Assembly: GCA_030667035.1 (NCBI GenBank)
Contig: DAOUWQ010000111.1
Span: 1-5,866, forward strand
Direction of reading: 5' to 3'
Source of the DNA: Candidatus Heimdallarchaeota archaeon
Lineage (GTDB): Archaea > Asgardarchaeota > Heimdallarchaeia > JABLTI01
DNA: 5,866 nucleotides
This document shows positions 1-5,866 of the stretch, piece after piece. Within the stretch, counting starts at the first letter, position 1. Each line of letters starts with the position of its first letter. The notes beneath the pieces were generated by a model, which did no database searches, was not told the origin of the DNA, and was given only the letters and a program-made list of their open reading frames with translations. The position numbers and the translations under genes are program-made.

Positions 1-28
1 ATCCTACGTTTAGTGGTTCTTCGGTCAT
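1..28 (-). CDS. 5' end of a further operon gene (partial)
   Basis: Only the first nine codons are present, reading MTEEPLNVG, before the window ends. A strong ribosome-binding site and the 12-nt gap after the JAMM gene make it a real start. Nine residues cannot identify a family. Given the neighbours, an E1-like, E2-like or ubiquitin-like protein is a reasonable expectation but is purely inferred. Confidence 0.6.
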
Positions 29-33
29 TTTTT

Positions 34-40
34 CACCTCT
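34..40 (-). promoter_or_regulatory. Ribosome-binding site of the edge gene
   Basis: AGAGGTG on the minus strand, immediately after the JAMM gene's TAA and five nt before ATG at 28. It shows that translation restarts here within the same transcript. Confidence 0.7.
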
Positions 41-676
41 TTATCTTGCTGTATATTCAACCCAGTTTACTTCGATCAAATCTTTTTGTTTTTCCTCATT
101 TGTGAGGACCATATATGTTTTGTAGTAGCCAGATTTCGGATCTACCAGTACGAATACATTGTGTTCTGCATCATAAGGAAAATTCAGGAATGTATTATAA
201 TCGGTTCCAGAAAAATGAGGATTAGACCCAAAAGGATGGGAATGAATAATACCCACAATTCTTGGTCGATTTTCACTTTCACCATATCGTTCATCAATTA
301 GCGTAGTGTATTGTCTTACACCCTCAGGTGTAAACTCTGCAAATACTTGACTTTGGTTTGCTTTTCCGGTGACCCAATCAACTACTTTAACATAATTCTT
401 CCCTTTGTGTTGCATCTTATAACCTAAGAGGATTCCAATTGCTTCATTTGGAATAGCTTTCTTACACATTACAATTGTTTCATAAACGACTCTATGTAGA
501 ATATACACCGGATAGATCTCATTTAGTGGATATTCTTCTAAAATTTCCTCTGCAATCTTTTCCTCATCAACAGACTGGGATTCATCTTCAACCTTTTCAT
601 TTGGTTTTTCCTCAAGTGAAGATTCACCTAGTAATTCGGAAAGCAATTTTTTTCTTTTTTGTTCTTTTTCTGTCAC
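41..676 (-). CDS. JAMM/MPN+ metalloprotease, Rpn11-like deubiquitinase type
   Basis: Read from GTG at 676 this is 211 residues; an in-frame ATG two codons earlier (682) is the alternative, but the ribosome-binding site is one nt from it. Residues about 10-50 are a charged, mainly acidic linker. The MPN domain spans about 55-200 and keeps the whole JAMM signature: Glu78 in NEAIGILLG, then H145-S-H147-P-x7-S156-x2-D159 (HSHPFGSNPHFSGTD). These residues bind the catalytic zinc and activate water to cut isopeptide bonds. The SGTDYNT segment closely parallels SGVDINT of Rpn11 and CSN5, pointing to removal of ubiquitin-like modifiers, whether for recycling, precursor maturation or release from a substrate. 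The TAA is followed after 12 nt by the next gene. An inactive scaffold role is unlikely because all ligands are present. The natural substrate is unknown; operon context suggests modified SMC-complex subunits or nearby chromatin proteins, as inference. Confidence 0.9.
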   Translation of the reverse strand: MTEKEQKRKKLLSELLGESSLEEKPNEKVEDESQSVDEEKIAEEILEEYPLNEIYPVYILHRVVYETIVMCKKAIPNEAIGILLGYKMQHKGKNYVKVVDWVTGKANQSQVFAEFTPEGVRQYTTLIDERYGESENRPRIVGIIHSHPFGSNPHFSGTDYNTFLNFPYDAEHNVFVLVDPKSGYYKTYMVLTNEEKQKDLIEVNWVEYTAR

Positions 677-683
677 CAGCATT

Positions 684-689
684 CCACCT
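684..689 (-). promoter_or_regulatory. Ribosome-binding site favouring a GTG start for the JAMM gene
   Basis: AGGTGG on the minus strand. It is only one nt from the ATG at 682-680, too close to work normally, but seven nt from the in-frame GTG at 676-674. The second spacing matches the other genes here. Confidence 0.55.
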
Positions 690-710
690 GTTGATATTTA
701 CTGAAATTTT

Positions 711-1199
711 TCAACCAATTTTCTCCCAAGTAATAAATTTTCCTCGTCGTCTTTTAGTCATTACAAAACCAAAAGAGGACCACATTTCTTCTTGTATTTT
801 TGGAGGTTCTAAACTCAATTCATCTACCTCCTCTTCTTCTTCTTCCTTTTTCTTTTCAATAGCAGCATAAAATGGCATAAAGCCCATTTGTTCATCTTCA
901 AAGAAGAGGGCTTCTAACAAACCACCAGTTATTCCTTCTTGTTTATTTGATTCAGCAAATAGAATTACTTCTTCAACCGGAATCGGTCCTGGGCTAAGCT
1001 GATGTTGATCCATTCCGAAAATAAATGATGGACAAGTTCCATTCATTTTTAGATCAAATTCTTCGATACATTTTGGACAGATAAATGACCTGCAAACTCT
1101 ACACATTCGCCAACCTGCTTCTACTGCTTCTTTTAGCGTAGCTCTACCATTGTGTCCTGCACACCGAACCGAAACAGTTGTAGTAGTTACGATAGCCAT
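711..1199 (-). CDS. Small RING-like (treble-clef) zinc-binding protein
   Basis: This 162-residue protein has an N-terminal cluster of likely zinc ligands: C13-x2-H16, C33-x2-C36, C41-x2-C44 and C56. The order and spacing (pair, long loop, pair, x4, pair, then CP) resemble a RING or related binuclear treble clef, the fold of E3 ubiquitin ligases. The usual final partner of the CPxC pair is Phe59, so one canonical ligand is missing; H66 could substitute. The rest is a possible alpha/beta segment (PVEEVILFAES, GGLLEALFFED), a low-complexity acidic run with six Glu at 119-124, and a basic C-terminal segment (TKRRRGKFITWEKIG). Position between a KITE-like gene and a JAMM isopeptidase supports a ubiquitin-related role, as small RING proteins are encoded beside Rpn11-like proteins in archaeal ubiquitin operons. 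A structural zinc subunit of the SMC complex, comparable to the Nse1 RING, is an alternative. Ligase activity is inferred only. Confidence 0.65.
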   Translation of the reverse strand: MAIVTTTTVSVRCAGHNGRATLKEAVEAGWRMCRVCRSFICPKCIEEFDLKMNGTCPSFIFGMDQHQLSPGPIPVEEVILFAESNKQEGITGGLLEALFFEDEQMGFMPFYAAIEKKKEEEEEEVDELSLEPPKIQEEMWSSFGFVMTKRRRGKFITWEKIG

Positions 1200-1207
1200 A
1201 TCATCAA

Positions 1208-1213
1208 CACCTC
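1208..1213 (-). promoter_or_regulatory. Ribosome-binding site of the RING-like gene
   Basis: GAGGTG on the minus strand, eight nt before ATG at 1199. It sits in the 20-nt gap after the TAA of the KITE-like gene. Confidence 0.7.
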
Positions 1214-1219
1214 ATTGAA

Positions 1220-1849
1220 TTAGAGAAGCATTCCCTCAGTTCTTTCAGCTATTTCTTTTCTTCTTTCAGAGGAAATCTCAATCTTAGTTCTAGATCCATA
1301 ACGAATTTTATTGCCCCCTCTTCGGACATAACCAGAATTATCTAAAATGCGTAGTATTTTTGTTAATGTATACTCAGAATAGTATCCTCTTTTTACCAAT
1401 CTTTCAATTAATTCAGTCGAAGTAATTGGTGTTTCTTCTCTTCTTCGACGATCAGTTTTTTTCTCTATTAAGAAAATAATCGTTCCTAAAACTGCTTGCT
1501 CATCCAAAGATAATTCATTGGGAACAACAAATATCGATCGTAAACAATACCATTCTTGATTATTATCAACATAGGAAATTAATTCTAATCCTATTCTTTT
1601 TACTTTTTTACCAAACTCTTCAAGTAGAGTTTCAAGCTCCATTAACGTTAAACCTGTTTTATTGCGGAGTTGCCTTTTCTCTATGCCAAAAGCAAGTGAT
1701 CCATTTTCTTTTCTCCACCGCGAGGATAATGCAACAAATAACTGAGGATCCATTTCACCAAAATCTTCTGCTAATTTTTCATCTACTTCAGATGAACCTC
1801 TAATATTCTCTGTAGTTTCTTCATAATCTCCTAGGCTTTCATCAATCAT
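1220..1849 (-). CDS. Tandem winged-helix KITE-like protein (ScpB / Nse1-Nse3 type)
   Basis: This 209-residue protein has an acidic disordered N-terminus (1-32) followed by two apparent winged-helix domains. The first spans about 33-108, with helices DPQLFVALSSRWRKENG and TLMELETLLEEFGKKVK and the strand pair LELISYV and EWYCLRSIFV. The second spans about 112-192, with LSLDEQAVLGTIIFLIE, a recognition-helix pair (ITSTELIERLVKRG, YTLTKILRILDNSG) and a wing YVRRGGNKIRYGS. Two consecutive winged helices with an L-S/T-x2-E opening to the second is the plan of KITE proteins (ScpB, MukE, Nse1, Nse3/MAGE), which dimerise on the kleisin linker of SMC complexes. The arginine-rich loop and wing could contact DNA. 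Its ATG lies in an ATGA overlap with the preceding gene's TGA, after AGAAGGAG, so the two are probably co-translated. I cannot tell whether it is nearer ScpB or Nse1/Nse3. It has no fused RING, unlike Nse1. Confidence 0.8.
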   Translation of the reverse strand: MIDESLGDYEETTENIRGSSEVDEKLAEDFGEMDPQLFVALSSRWRKENGSLAFGIEKRQLRNKTGLTLMELETLLEEFGKKVKRIGLELISYVDNNQEWYCLRSIFVVPNELSLDEQAVLGTIIFLIEKKTDRRRREETPITSTELIERLVKRGYYSEYTLTKILRILDNSGYVRRGGNKIRYGSRTKIEISSERRKEIAERTEGMLL

Positions 1850-2751
1850 TGTTTTTTACTCCTTCTTCTGATAGTTGCATTTTGTAGTTGTACCATTCTT
1901 GGTGTAATAACAAGCGATTGACTTTCTAGATTTTCGAAATCAATCTCATCTTCATGTTCTACAGATATAAGCTTGAATCTATTATTTTGTTGTTTCACAA
2001 TAATAATTTGTTTTTCGCGTACCATTAAGGAAATCAAGTCTGCGTAGAGACTTGTAAGCTTGCTGTCAAAATCTTCTTTTGTGAAAACTTTTTCACCAAA
2101 TTTTTCTATGATTTCTCTTTTTAATTTTGCCTTCTGATCTTTAGTTAATTTTCTAAGAGGTAAATCATCAATTATTGCAATACCGTTTCCATCAAGAATA
2201 TTATCTTCAATCAATAATTCTTGACTAGTGCCCTCTATGATTCTAACATCAGATCCAGGCTCGTGAAGATTAAAAATATCCATTTCTATTGTACTATCGC
2301 CTGCAGTGAAAATAATTGGTTGAAGACGAACTTTTACTTCCCAAGAAATCATTCGCAATCTATCTTTCTCAGTTGTTCCTTCTAAAGCAACTTTAGCATC
2401 ACGAGTTCTTTGCATTTTTGTTAAAGAGTGATAAACGCGTGAATCCAGCTGTCTATGGCGCTTGGTTTCTATTTCCAAATATGCACCAGACACTTCTTGG
2501 CGATCTTCTTCGCTTTCTGATATTTGTGGAACTTCATCATTATCTAAGAGTGACTTGTATTTTTTAGCGATATTCCATAGTTTTTTCTCAACACCAGAAA
2601 TTGAAGATGCTTTTTTCTTTGAAGATTCGGCTTTATCTTTAGTCTTTGACTCTAAGATTTTTTCTTCTTTTTCAGAATCATCTGTTGAAGTTTCTCCTGA
2701 ATTAGATTCTATTATAAATTCAATGTCATTATTATCATCTTCAGTGTTCAG
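1846..2751 (-). CDS. Candidate kleisin-like SMC partner with acidic N-terminus, CTG start
   Basis: From CTG at 2751 this encodes about 301 residues. The frame is open from the TGA at 2757-2755, and its only in-frame ATG, GTG or TTG before the folded part is a GTG at 2493, which would discard 86 codons. Those codons form a compositionally coherent Asp/Glu/Ser/Lys-rich tail plus a helix (VEKKLWNIAKKYKSLL, about 54-69), so they look genuine. The middle (about 130-200) appears to be a beta-rich region I do not recognise. Residues about 202-264, including FTKEDFDSKLTSLYADLISL and a beta wing (IIIVKQQNNRFKLIS), look like a winged helix. The C-terminus is basic (RRRSKKQ). Kleisins (ScpA, Nse4) bind the SMC cap through a C-terminal winged helix and are encoded between smc and the KITE gene, exactly this position. 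The kleisin call rests on position and predicted fold, not a recognised motif. The start overlaps the SMC gene by 11 nt, implying translational coupling. Confidence 0.75.
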   Translation of the reverse strand: MNTEDDNNDIEFIIESNSGETSTDDSEKEEKILESKTKDKAESSKKKASSISGVEKKLWNIAKKYKSLLDNDEVPQISESEEDRQEVSGAYLEIETKRHRQLDSRVYHSLTKMQRTRDAKVALEGTTEKDRLRMISWEVKVRLQPIIFTAGDSTIEMDIFNLHEPGSDVRIIEGTSQELLIEDNILDGNGIAIIDDLPLRKLTKDQKAKLKREIIEKFGEKVFTKEDFDSKLTSLYADLISLMVREKQIIIVKQQNNRFKLISVEHEDEIDFENLESQSLVITPRMVQLQNATIRRRSKKQ

Positions 2752-5728
2752 CTTTCATCACCTTCATTTCTGATACAACAACATGGTGTATACTTTCTGA
2801 TAGTTTAACATCAAGAGCTTCTGGACACAAAAGCATAAATTGAGGTATAAAACGGGAGTTTTCATTAGCCAACTTCTGGGTTCTAATTGCAATGCTAAAT
2901 GCTAGTGCTTTGTTCTTTTCATCTAACCTTTGTGTAAATTCATCAATAGCATGTATTGGAGAATCTGTGAGAGTATGCATTGCTAGAATTAAACCTTCTA
3001 TTGCCAGCACTTTTTCTCCCCCACTTAATTCACGAAAGTCTCTAAAATCATCTCCCTTAGTAATTGCTTCAATGAATAATCCAGCTTCATCTGGTTTATT
3101 GATATTAGTTACTTTCAAACGAATCTTATCAAAAATTCCTCCTAGAAGTAATTTCATTGCTCTTGAGATATTAGTGATTATCTCTTGCAATTCACCATTC
3201 CAGAAAGCTAATCTTGCTTCTAAATCAGCACGCAATCGAGTGATATGTACTTCTCGTTCGGTCATATATTTTTTGAGTGATTCAACCTTTGTTTTTTGCT
3301 CTTCAATTTTGTCTTCATCAACATTGCTGATGCCGATTGACTCGAGATGCCCTTCTATTCTATTGAGCTCATCTCTGATATCCGAATAATTTCTAATTTC
3401 TTCAGGACGTTCTCCCTTTCTCTTTGCGGTTTCTTCTCGTTCTTTTTTCTCATCAAGAAATTCTTCATATTCAGCATCATAACTAAGTTCGAGAGTTAAC
3501 AATCTCGATCCTTTTTCTTTTAAGCTATGTTGTTCAATTCTAAGTAGATCCATTGTTTCATCAATTTCGTTGATTCTCCTAGTAATTTCTCCCTTAGAAT
3601 TAGTGAAAGAATTTAAACCGGTATTTGCAATACTCAAATCAGATTCTAGTTGATTATAATGTGATTTATATTCTGCAACTTTTGCTTCAATATTAGCAAT
3701 TATTTCATTTATTGTTTCAATTTTTCCGATTATTTTTTCATCAGGCAATCCTAATGCTTGAATGTCCTGATGCAATTTTGAAATTTCACCCATTGTTTTA
3801 ATTTCATCGAATTTTAGATCTCTTCGATCTTTTTCAAATTTAGCGATTTCTACTCTTACTTTTCGCTCATTTGAATAAGAAATTCGTGCTTTGCCAGTTT
3901 GTGGTTTTAATTGATAGCCTAATGGATTATTAATGGGCACGGGTGGTCTTCCGAAACCACCATGGTATAGGTAGAAACTTTTACCGGACTTTGTTAAAAT
4001 GTTGGTTTTAATTATCTTAGCAATACCTGTTAAGCTATTTGGATCGTATTTATCATCTGCTAATGCATTTCTATTTGTTCTTTTCAAAAATCCAACTGCA
4101 AATGGATCTCCATCTATCAGATTTGCAGCTATGTTATAAATTTCCTTAAACTCAGGTTTTTTAGCAATAGTAGATGCTCTTTTTGCATCTTCTGCAGATA
4201 CTTTGTACACTGATAATGGTGGTTTCCATCGAGGCCATGTTTCGTCGTAAACCCGTTTTGCCAGTCTATAAGCATCATCAGATTTAGCAATAAAGGCATA
4301 GAGGTTACGACCAATGGTAGTTTTTACCGCTTTTTCCCAGGATTTATGTCCATCCTTCATCTTAATTAGAGAAATTATTGGACCCGCAATTTCATCAGAT
4401 TTCGATACTTGTTTTACTTTTTGCAAGAAAATATTTGAAGCGTGAACCATTTCGTTTTCATATTTGGTTAGTCTCTTCCCCTCGAATACTTCCTCATTAT
4501 TATTGAACGAATCAAATTCTGGTTCATCGATAATTTGCTTTCGTAATAGTCTCAATTCATTTTCTGCTTTCGAGCATTTTTCTTGAAGGTTTGAGAGTTT
4601 CTTTAATTTTACAGCAAGAGCTTCTTGTTTATCTTGAATTTTACGATCCTTTGCACTCAAATCTTTATTAGCTAATAGACTTTCCATTTGTTGTTTTTGT
4701 TCAATATACCTTGCAATTTCCTTCTTGAAACTAGCAATATTATCCGAATCATTTTCTAGTTGAGTCTCGAGAGTTATTACTCGTCTATTTTTCACCCTTT
4801 GTTGTTCTTCAAAAGAATTTAATTCATCATCTAACGAATTTAGTTTTCGTCTAAGAACAAGAGTCTCTTCGTCTTTCTTTTGAATTGCAGATTCATTATC
4901 GCTTCTTTGTTTTAGAATTTTCACTCTTTCTTTATTCAAACCCTCTACTCGTTTTTCTAATCGAATAACATATGACCAAGCCATTTCGTTTTGTAAATGG
5001 GTTTTCATTATCATTAATTTCTTTTTTTGTTTTAGAATATTCAAAGCATCATTCCAGAGGTTGAGGAGCTTTCCCTCGGTCTCCAACTTTCTCTTCAATG
5101 GTTCAATTTCTTGAATGCTTGTTCTAAGAGTTTCCTGAGAAGCTATTACTTCTTCTCTATATTGCTTAAGTCCGGTGACATCTAGTAAAACATCCAATTT
5201 TCGTTTTGCACTTTTTGACGCAAATTCGTCTACAGTGCCTTCTCCTGTAAATGCTAATCGATTATCTCCTCGAACACCAATTGATTCGAAAATTCGTCTA
5301 ATATCTCTTCTTGAGACCAATCGTCCTCTAATTATTGTCCGAGAGTTGTTCAATGAATAAGTAATCGAGCTGTCATTTCTAGATATTTTTGCATTGATTA
5401 CGAATCGATCAGAATTAATTACTGCATTAAGGTCCTTATCCATAGTAGTTATTACTCTTCGACCGTTTGCTATAGGATTCGTTAATTCAAGGGTAACTTT
5501 CGCATGTTTACCATTTTTCCCAACCAAACTTCCGATTCCTTTAGCTTTCGCTCGAGTAGGAATGTGCCCAATACAAATAATAATTCCATCTAGTATCTGC
5601 GTTTTTCCAGAACCATTTGCTCCTGTAATCAATGTTATTGACTCTTTTGCAAGATCAACTTCAGTATATTCATGTAACATTAGATTGTCGAGCGTTATCT
5701 TTTGGAACAGTGTTACTTTGTTTTCCAT
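2741..5728 (-). CDS. SMC-family ATPase, SMC5-like
   Basis: This 995-residue protein has the full SMC layout. The N-terminal head half has Walker A GANGSGKT at 36-43. A first coiled coil spans about 190-405, and a globular hinge about 440-615 (GPIISLIKMKDG at 449-460, a GG-rich segment near 590). A second coiled coil spans about 620-850. The C-terminal head half has signature LSGGEK at 901-906 and Walker B HAIDE at 926-930 with D-loop RLDEKN. The PIHAIDEFTQRLD segment resembles the SMC5 form (PFRVVDEINQGMD) rather than the DEVDAALD form of bacterial SMC and SMC1-4. The post-Walker-B segment QFMLLCPEALDVKLSES parallels the SMC5 ITPKLL region. The arms are short, as in SMC5/6. The Q-loop glutamine position appears to be Glu163. 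SMC dimers bridge or extrude DNA with ATP, kleisin and KITE subunits; a role in chromosome maintenance or repair is inferred. The ATG is favoured because the first beta strand begins immediately after it. Only one SMC is visible, so it could homodimerise or use a partner encoded elsewhere. Confidence 0.93.
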   Translation of the reverse strand: MENKVTLFQKITLDNLMLHEYTEVDLAKESITLITGANGSGKTQILDGIIICIGHIPTRAKAKGIGSLVGKNGKHAKVTLELTNPIANGRRVITTMDKDLNAVINSDRFVINAKISRNDSSITYSLNNSRTIIRGRLVSRRDIRRIFESIGVRGDNRLAFTGEGTVDEFASKSAKRKLDVLLDVTGLKQYREEVIASQETLRTSIQEIEPLKRKLETEGKLLNLWNDALNILKQKKKLMIMKTHLQNEMAWSYVIRLEKRVEGLNKERVKILKQRSDNESAIQKKDEETLVLRRKLNSLDDELNSFEEQQRVKNRRVITLETQLENDSDNIASFKKEIARYIEQKQQMESLLANKDLSAKDRKIQDKQEALAVKLKKLSNLQEKCSKAENELRLLRKQIIDEPEFDSFNNNEEVFEGKRLTKYENEMVHASNIFLQKVKQVSKSDEIAGPIISLIKMKDGHKSWEKAVKTTIGRNLYAFIAKSDDAYRLAKRVYDETWPRWKPPLSVYKVSAEDAKRASTIAKKPEFKEIYNIAANLIDGDPFAVGFLKRTNRNALADDKYDPNSLTGIAKIIKTNILTKSGKSFYLYHGGFGRPPVPINNPLGYQLKPQTGKARISYSNERKVRVEIAKFEKDRRDLKFDEIKTMGEISKLHQDIQALGLPDEKIIGKIETINEIIANIEAKVAEYKSHYNQLESDLSIANTGLNSFTNSKGEITRRINEIDETMDLLRIEQHSLKEKGSRLLTLELSYDAEYEEFLDEKKEREETAKRKGERPEEIRNYSDIRDELNRIEGHLESIGISNVDEDKIEEQKTKVESLKKYMTEREVHITRLRADLEARLAFWNGELQEIITNISRAMKLLLGGIFDKIRLKVTNINKPDEAGLFIEAITKGDDFRDFRELSGGEKVLAIEGLILAMHTLTDSPIHAIDEFTQRLDEKNKALAFSIAIRTQKLANENSRFIPQFMLLCPEALDVKLSESIHHVVVSEMKVMKAEH
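2757..2763 (-). promoter_or_regulatory. Ribosome-binding site that supports a CTG start
   Basis: On the minus strand this reads AGGTGAT, seven contiguous matches to the archaeal GGAGGTGAT consensus (GAAGGTGAT matches eight of nine). It lies inside the last codons of the SMC gene, five nt before CTG at 2751-2749. No ATG, GTG or TTG in the following gene's frame lies within reach of it. Other sites in this cluster leave four to six nt between the same hexamer position and the start codon, so the spacing fits. It is the main evidence for the non-ATG start. Confidence 0.7.
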
Positions 5729-5866
5729 TATTTATACCCCATAGCGAGCAGACATTCTTGAATTAATGGGAACTATACCCCTAATGAAGATGCCTTTTCA
5801 ATAGATGAAACCCAATTAGGTCCCCAAACCCAATTCCTCTTTCCTTTCTTCGTTGCTAAATGATTC
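5728..5866 (-). CDS. 3' end of an upstream gene, interrupted by an in-frame TAG
   Basis: This minus-strand frame enters from the right edge and reads 30 codons, including the Trp-rich stretch NWVWGPNWV. It then meets TAG at 5775-5773, continues with FPLIQECLLAMGYK and ends in TAA at 5730-5728. That TAA shares its last base with the SMC start codon (TAATG), the kind of tight junction seen elsewhere in this cluster, which suggests the frame is coding to its end. The other two minus-strand frames hit stops in this stretch. Three explanations remain: the TAG is the true stop, leaving a 44-nt leader before the SMC gene; the TAG is read through or decoded, for example as pyrrolysine; or it is a mutation or assembly error. 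I do not recognise the protein, and too little is present to assign a function. Confidence 0.4.

Noticed and set aside
475..870. 131-codon plus-strand open frame across the JAMM and RING-like genes
   Set aside because: It spans two real minus-strand genes and the gap between them. Its Ser run is just the complement of the poly-Glu tract.
2741..2767. Programmed frameshift joining the SMC to the next protein
   Set aside because: I saw no slippery heptamer before the SMC stop. The ribosome-binding site five nt before CTG explains expression more simply.
2892..3389. 165-codon open frame on the plus strand within the SMC gene
   Set aside because: It is antisense to the conserved C-terminal head and coil, its composition is typical of a shadow frame (Ser/Leu/Ile rich), and no domain is visible.
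3942..3961. Six-bp hairpin (GGTGGT/ACCACC, 8-nt loop)
   Set aside because: It lies within the SMC hinge coding sequence, is explained by the Gly/Pro codons there, and is followed by no T-run.
5729..5736. TATAAATA, a perfect archaeal TATA box, on the minus strand just before the SMC ATG
   Set aside because: Transcription would start about 25 nt downstream, inside the SMC gene past its start codon. The first beta strand and FQKITLDN segment are needed for an SMC head, so a later start is not plausible.
5394..5744. 116-codon plus-strand open frame opposite the SMC N-terminal head
   Set aside because: It mirrors the Walker A region and shows no motif of its own; the minus strand is clearly the coding one.
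1..5866. Wadjet (JetABCD) plasmid-defence operon
   Set aside because: SMC, kleisin-like and KITE-like genes are present, but no JetD-type topoisomerase/nuclease is visible, and the SMC shows SMC5-like motifs. RING-like and JAMM genes are not part of that system.

Overview
This 5.9-kb window is a compact, AT-rich gene cluster. All genes lie on the minus strand, so transcription runs from high to low coordinates. Archaeal origin is likely: the ribosome-binding sites match the archaeal GGAGGTGAT consensus at regular spacing, and the proteins resemble eukaryotic SMC5 and Rpn11/CSN5 more than typical bacterial counterparts. A ubiquitin-competent lineage such as Asgard archaea, or a Caldiarchaeum-like or Bathyarchaeia-like group, would fit. 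That finer placement is inference; the window contains no rRNA or tRNA.

Layout in transcription order: (1) 5866-5728, the end of an upstream reading frame interrupted by one TAG, whose final TAA overlaps the next start as TAATG; (2) 5728-2741, a 995-residue SMC ATPase with SMC5-like Walker B and C-terminal features; (3) 2751-1846, a protein with an acidic N-terminus and a probable C-terminal winged helix, a candidate kleisin, apparently starting at CTG; (4) 1849-1220, a tandem winged-helix (KITE-like) protein joined to the preceding gene by an ATGA overlap; (5) 1199-711, a small Cys-rich RING-like zinc protein; (6) 676-41, a JAMM/MPN+ metalloprotease with a complete catalytic motif; (7) 28-1, the first nine codons of another gene. 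Gaps between genes are 0-34 nt, so this looks like one operon. No stretch over 300 bases lacks a gene.

The working model is an archaeal SMC5/6-like complex (SMC, kleisin candidate, KITE) encoded with ubiquitin-type components (RING-like protein, deubiquitinase-type JAMM protein). In eukaryotes, SMC5/6 carries the kleisin Nse4 and the KITE proteins Nse1 and Nse3, and Nse1 has a RING. Here the KITE and the RING-like protein are separate neighbours, and an isopeptidase is added. The SMC and JAMM assignments rest on visible motifs; the KITE call is fairly strong; the kleisin and RING calls are weaker; functional coupling is inferred from the operon. No E1, E2 or ubiquitin-like gene is visible, though the gene cut off at the left edge could be one.
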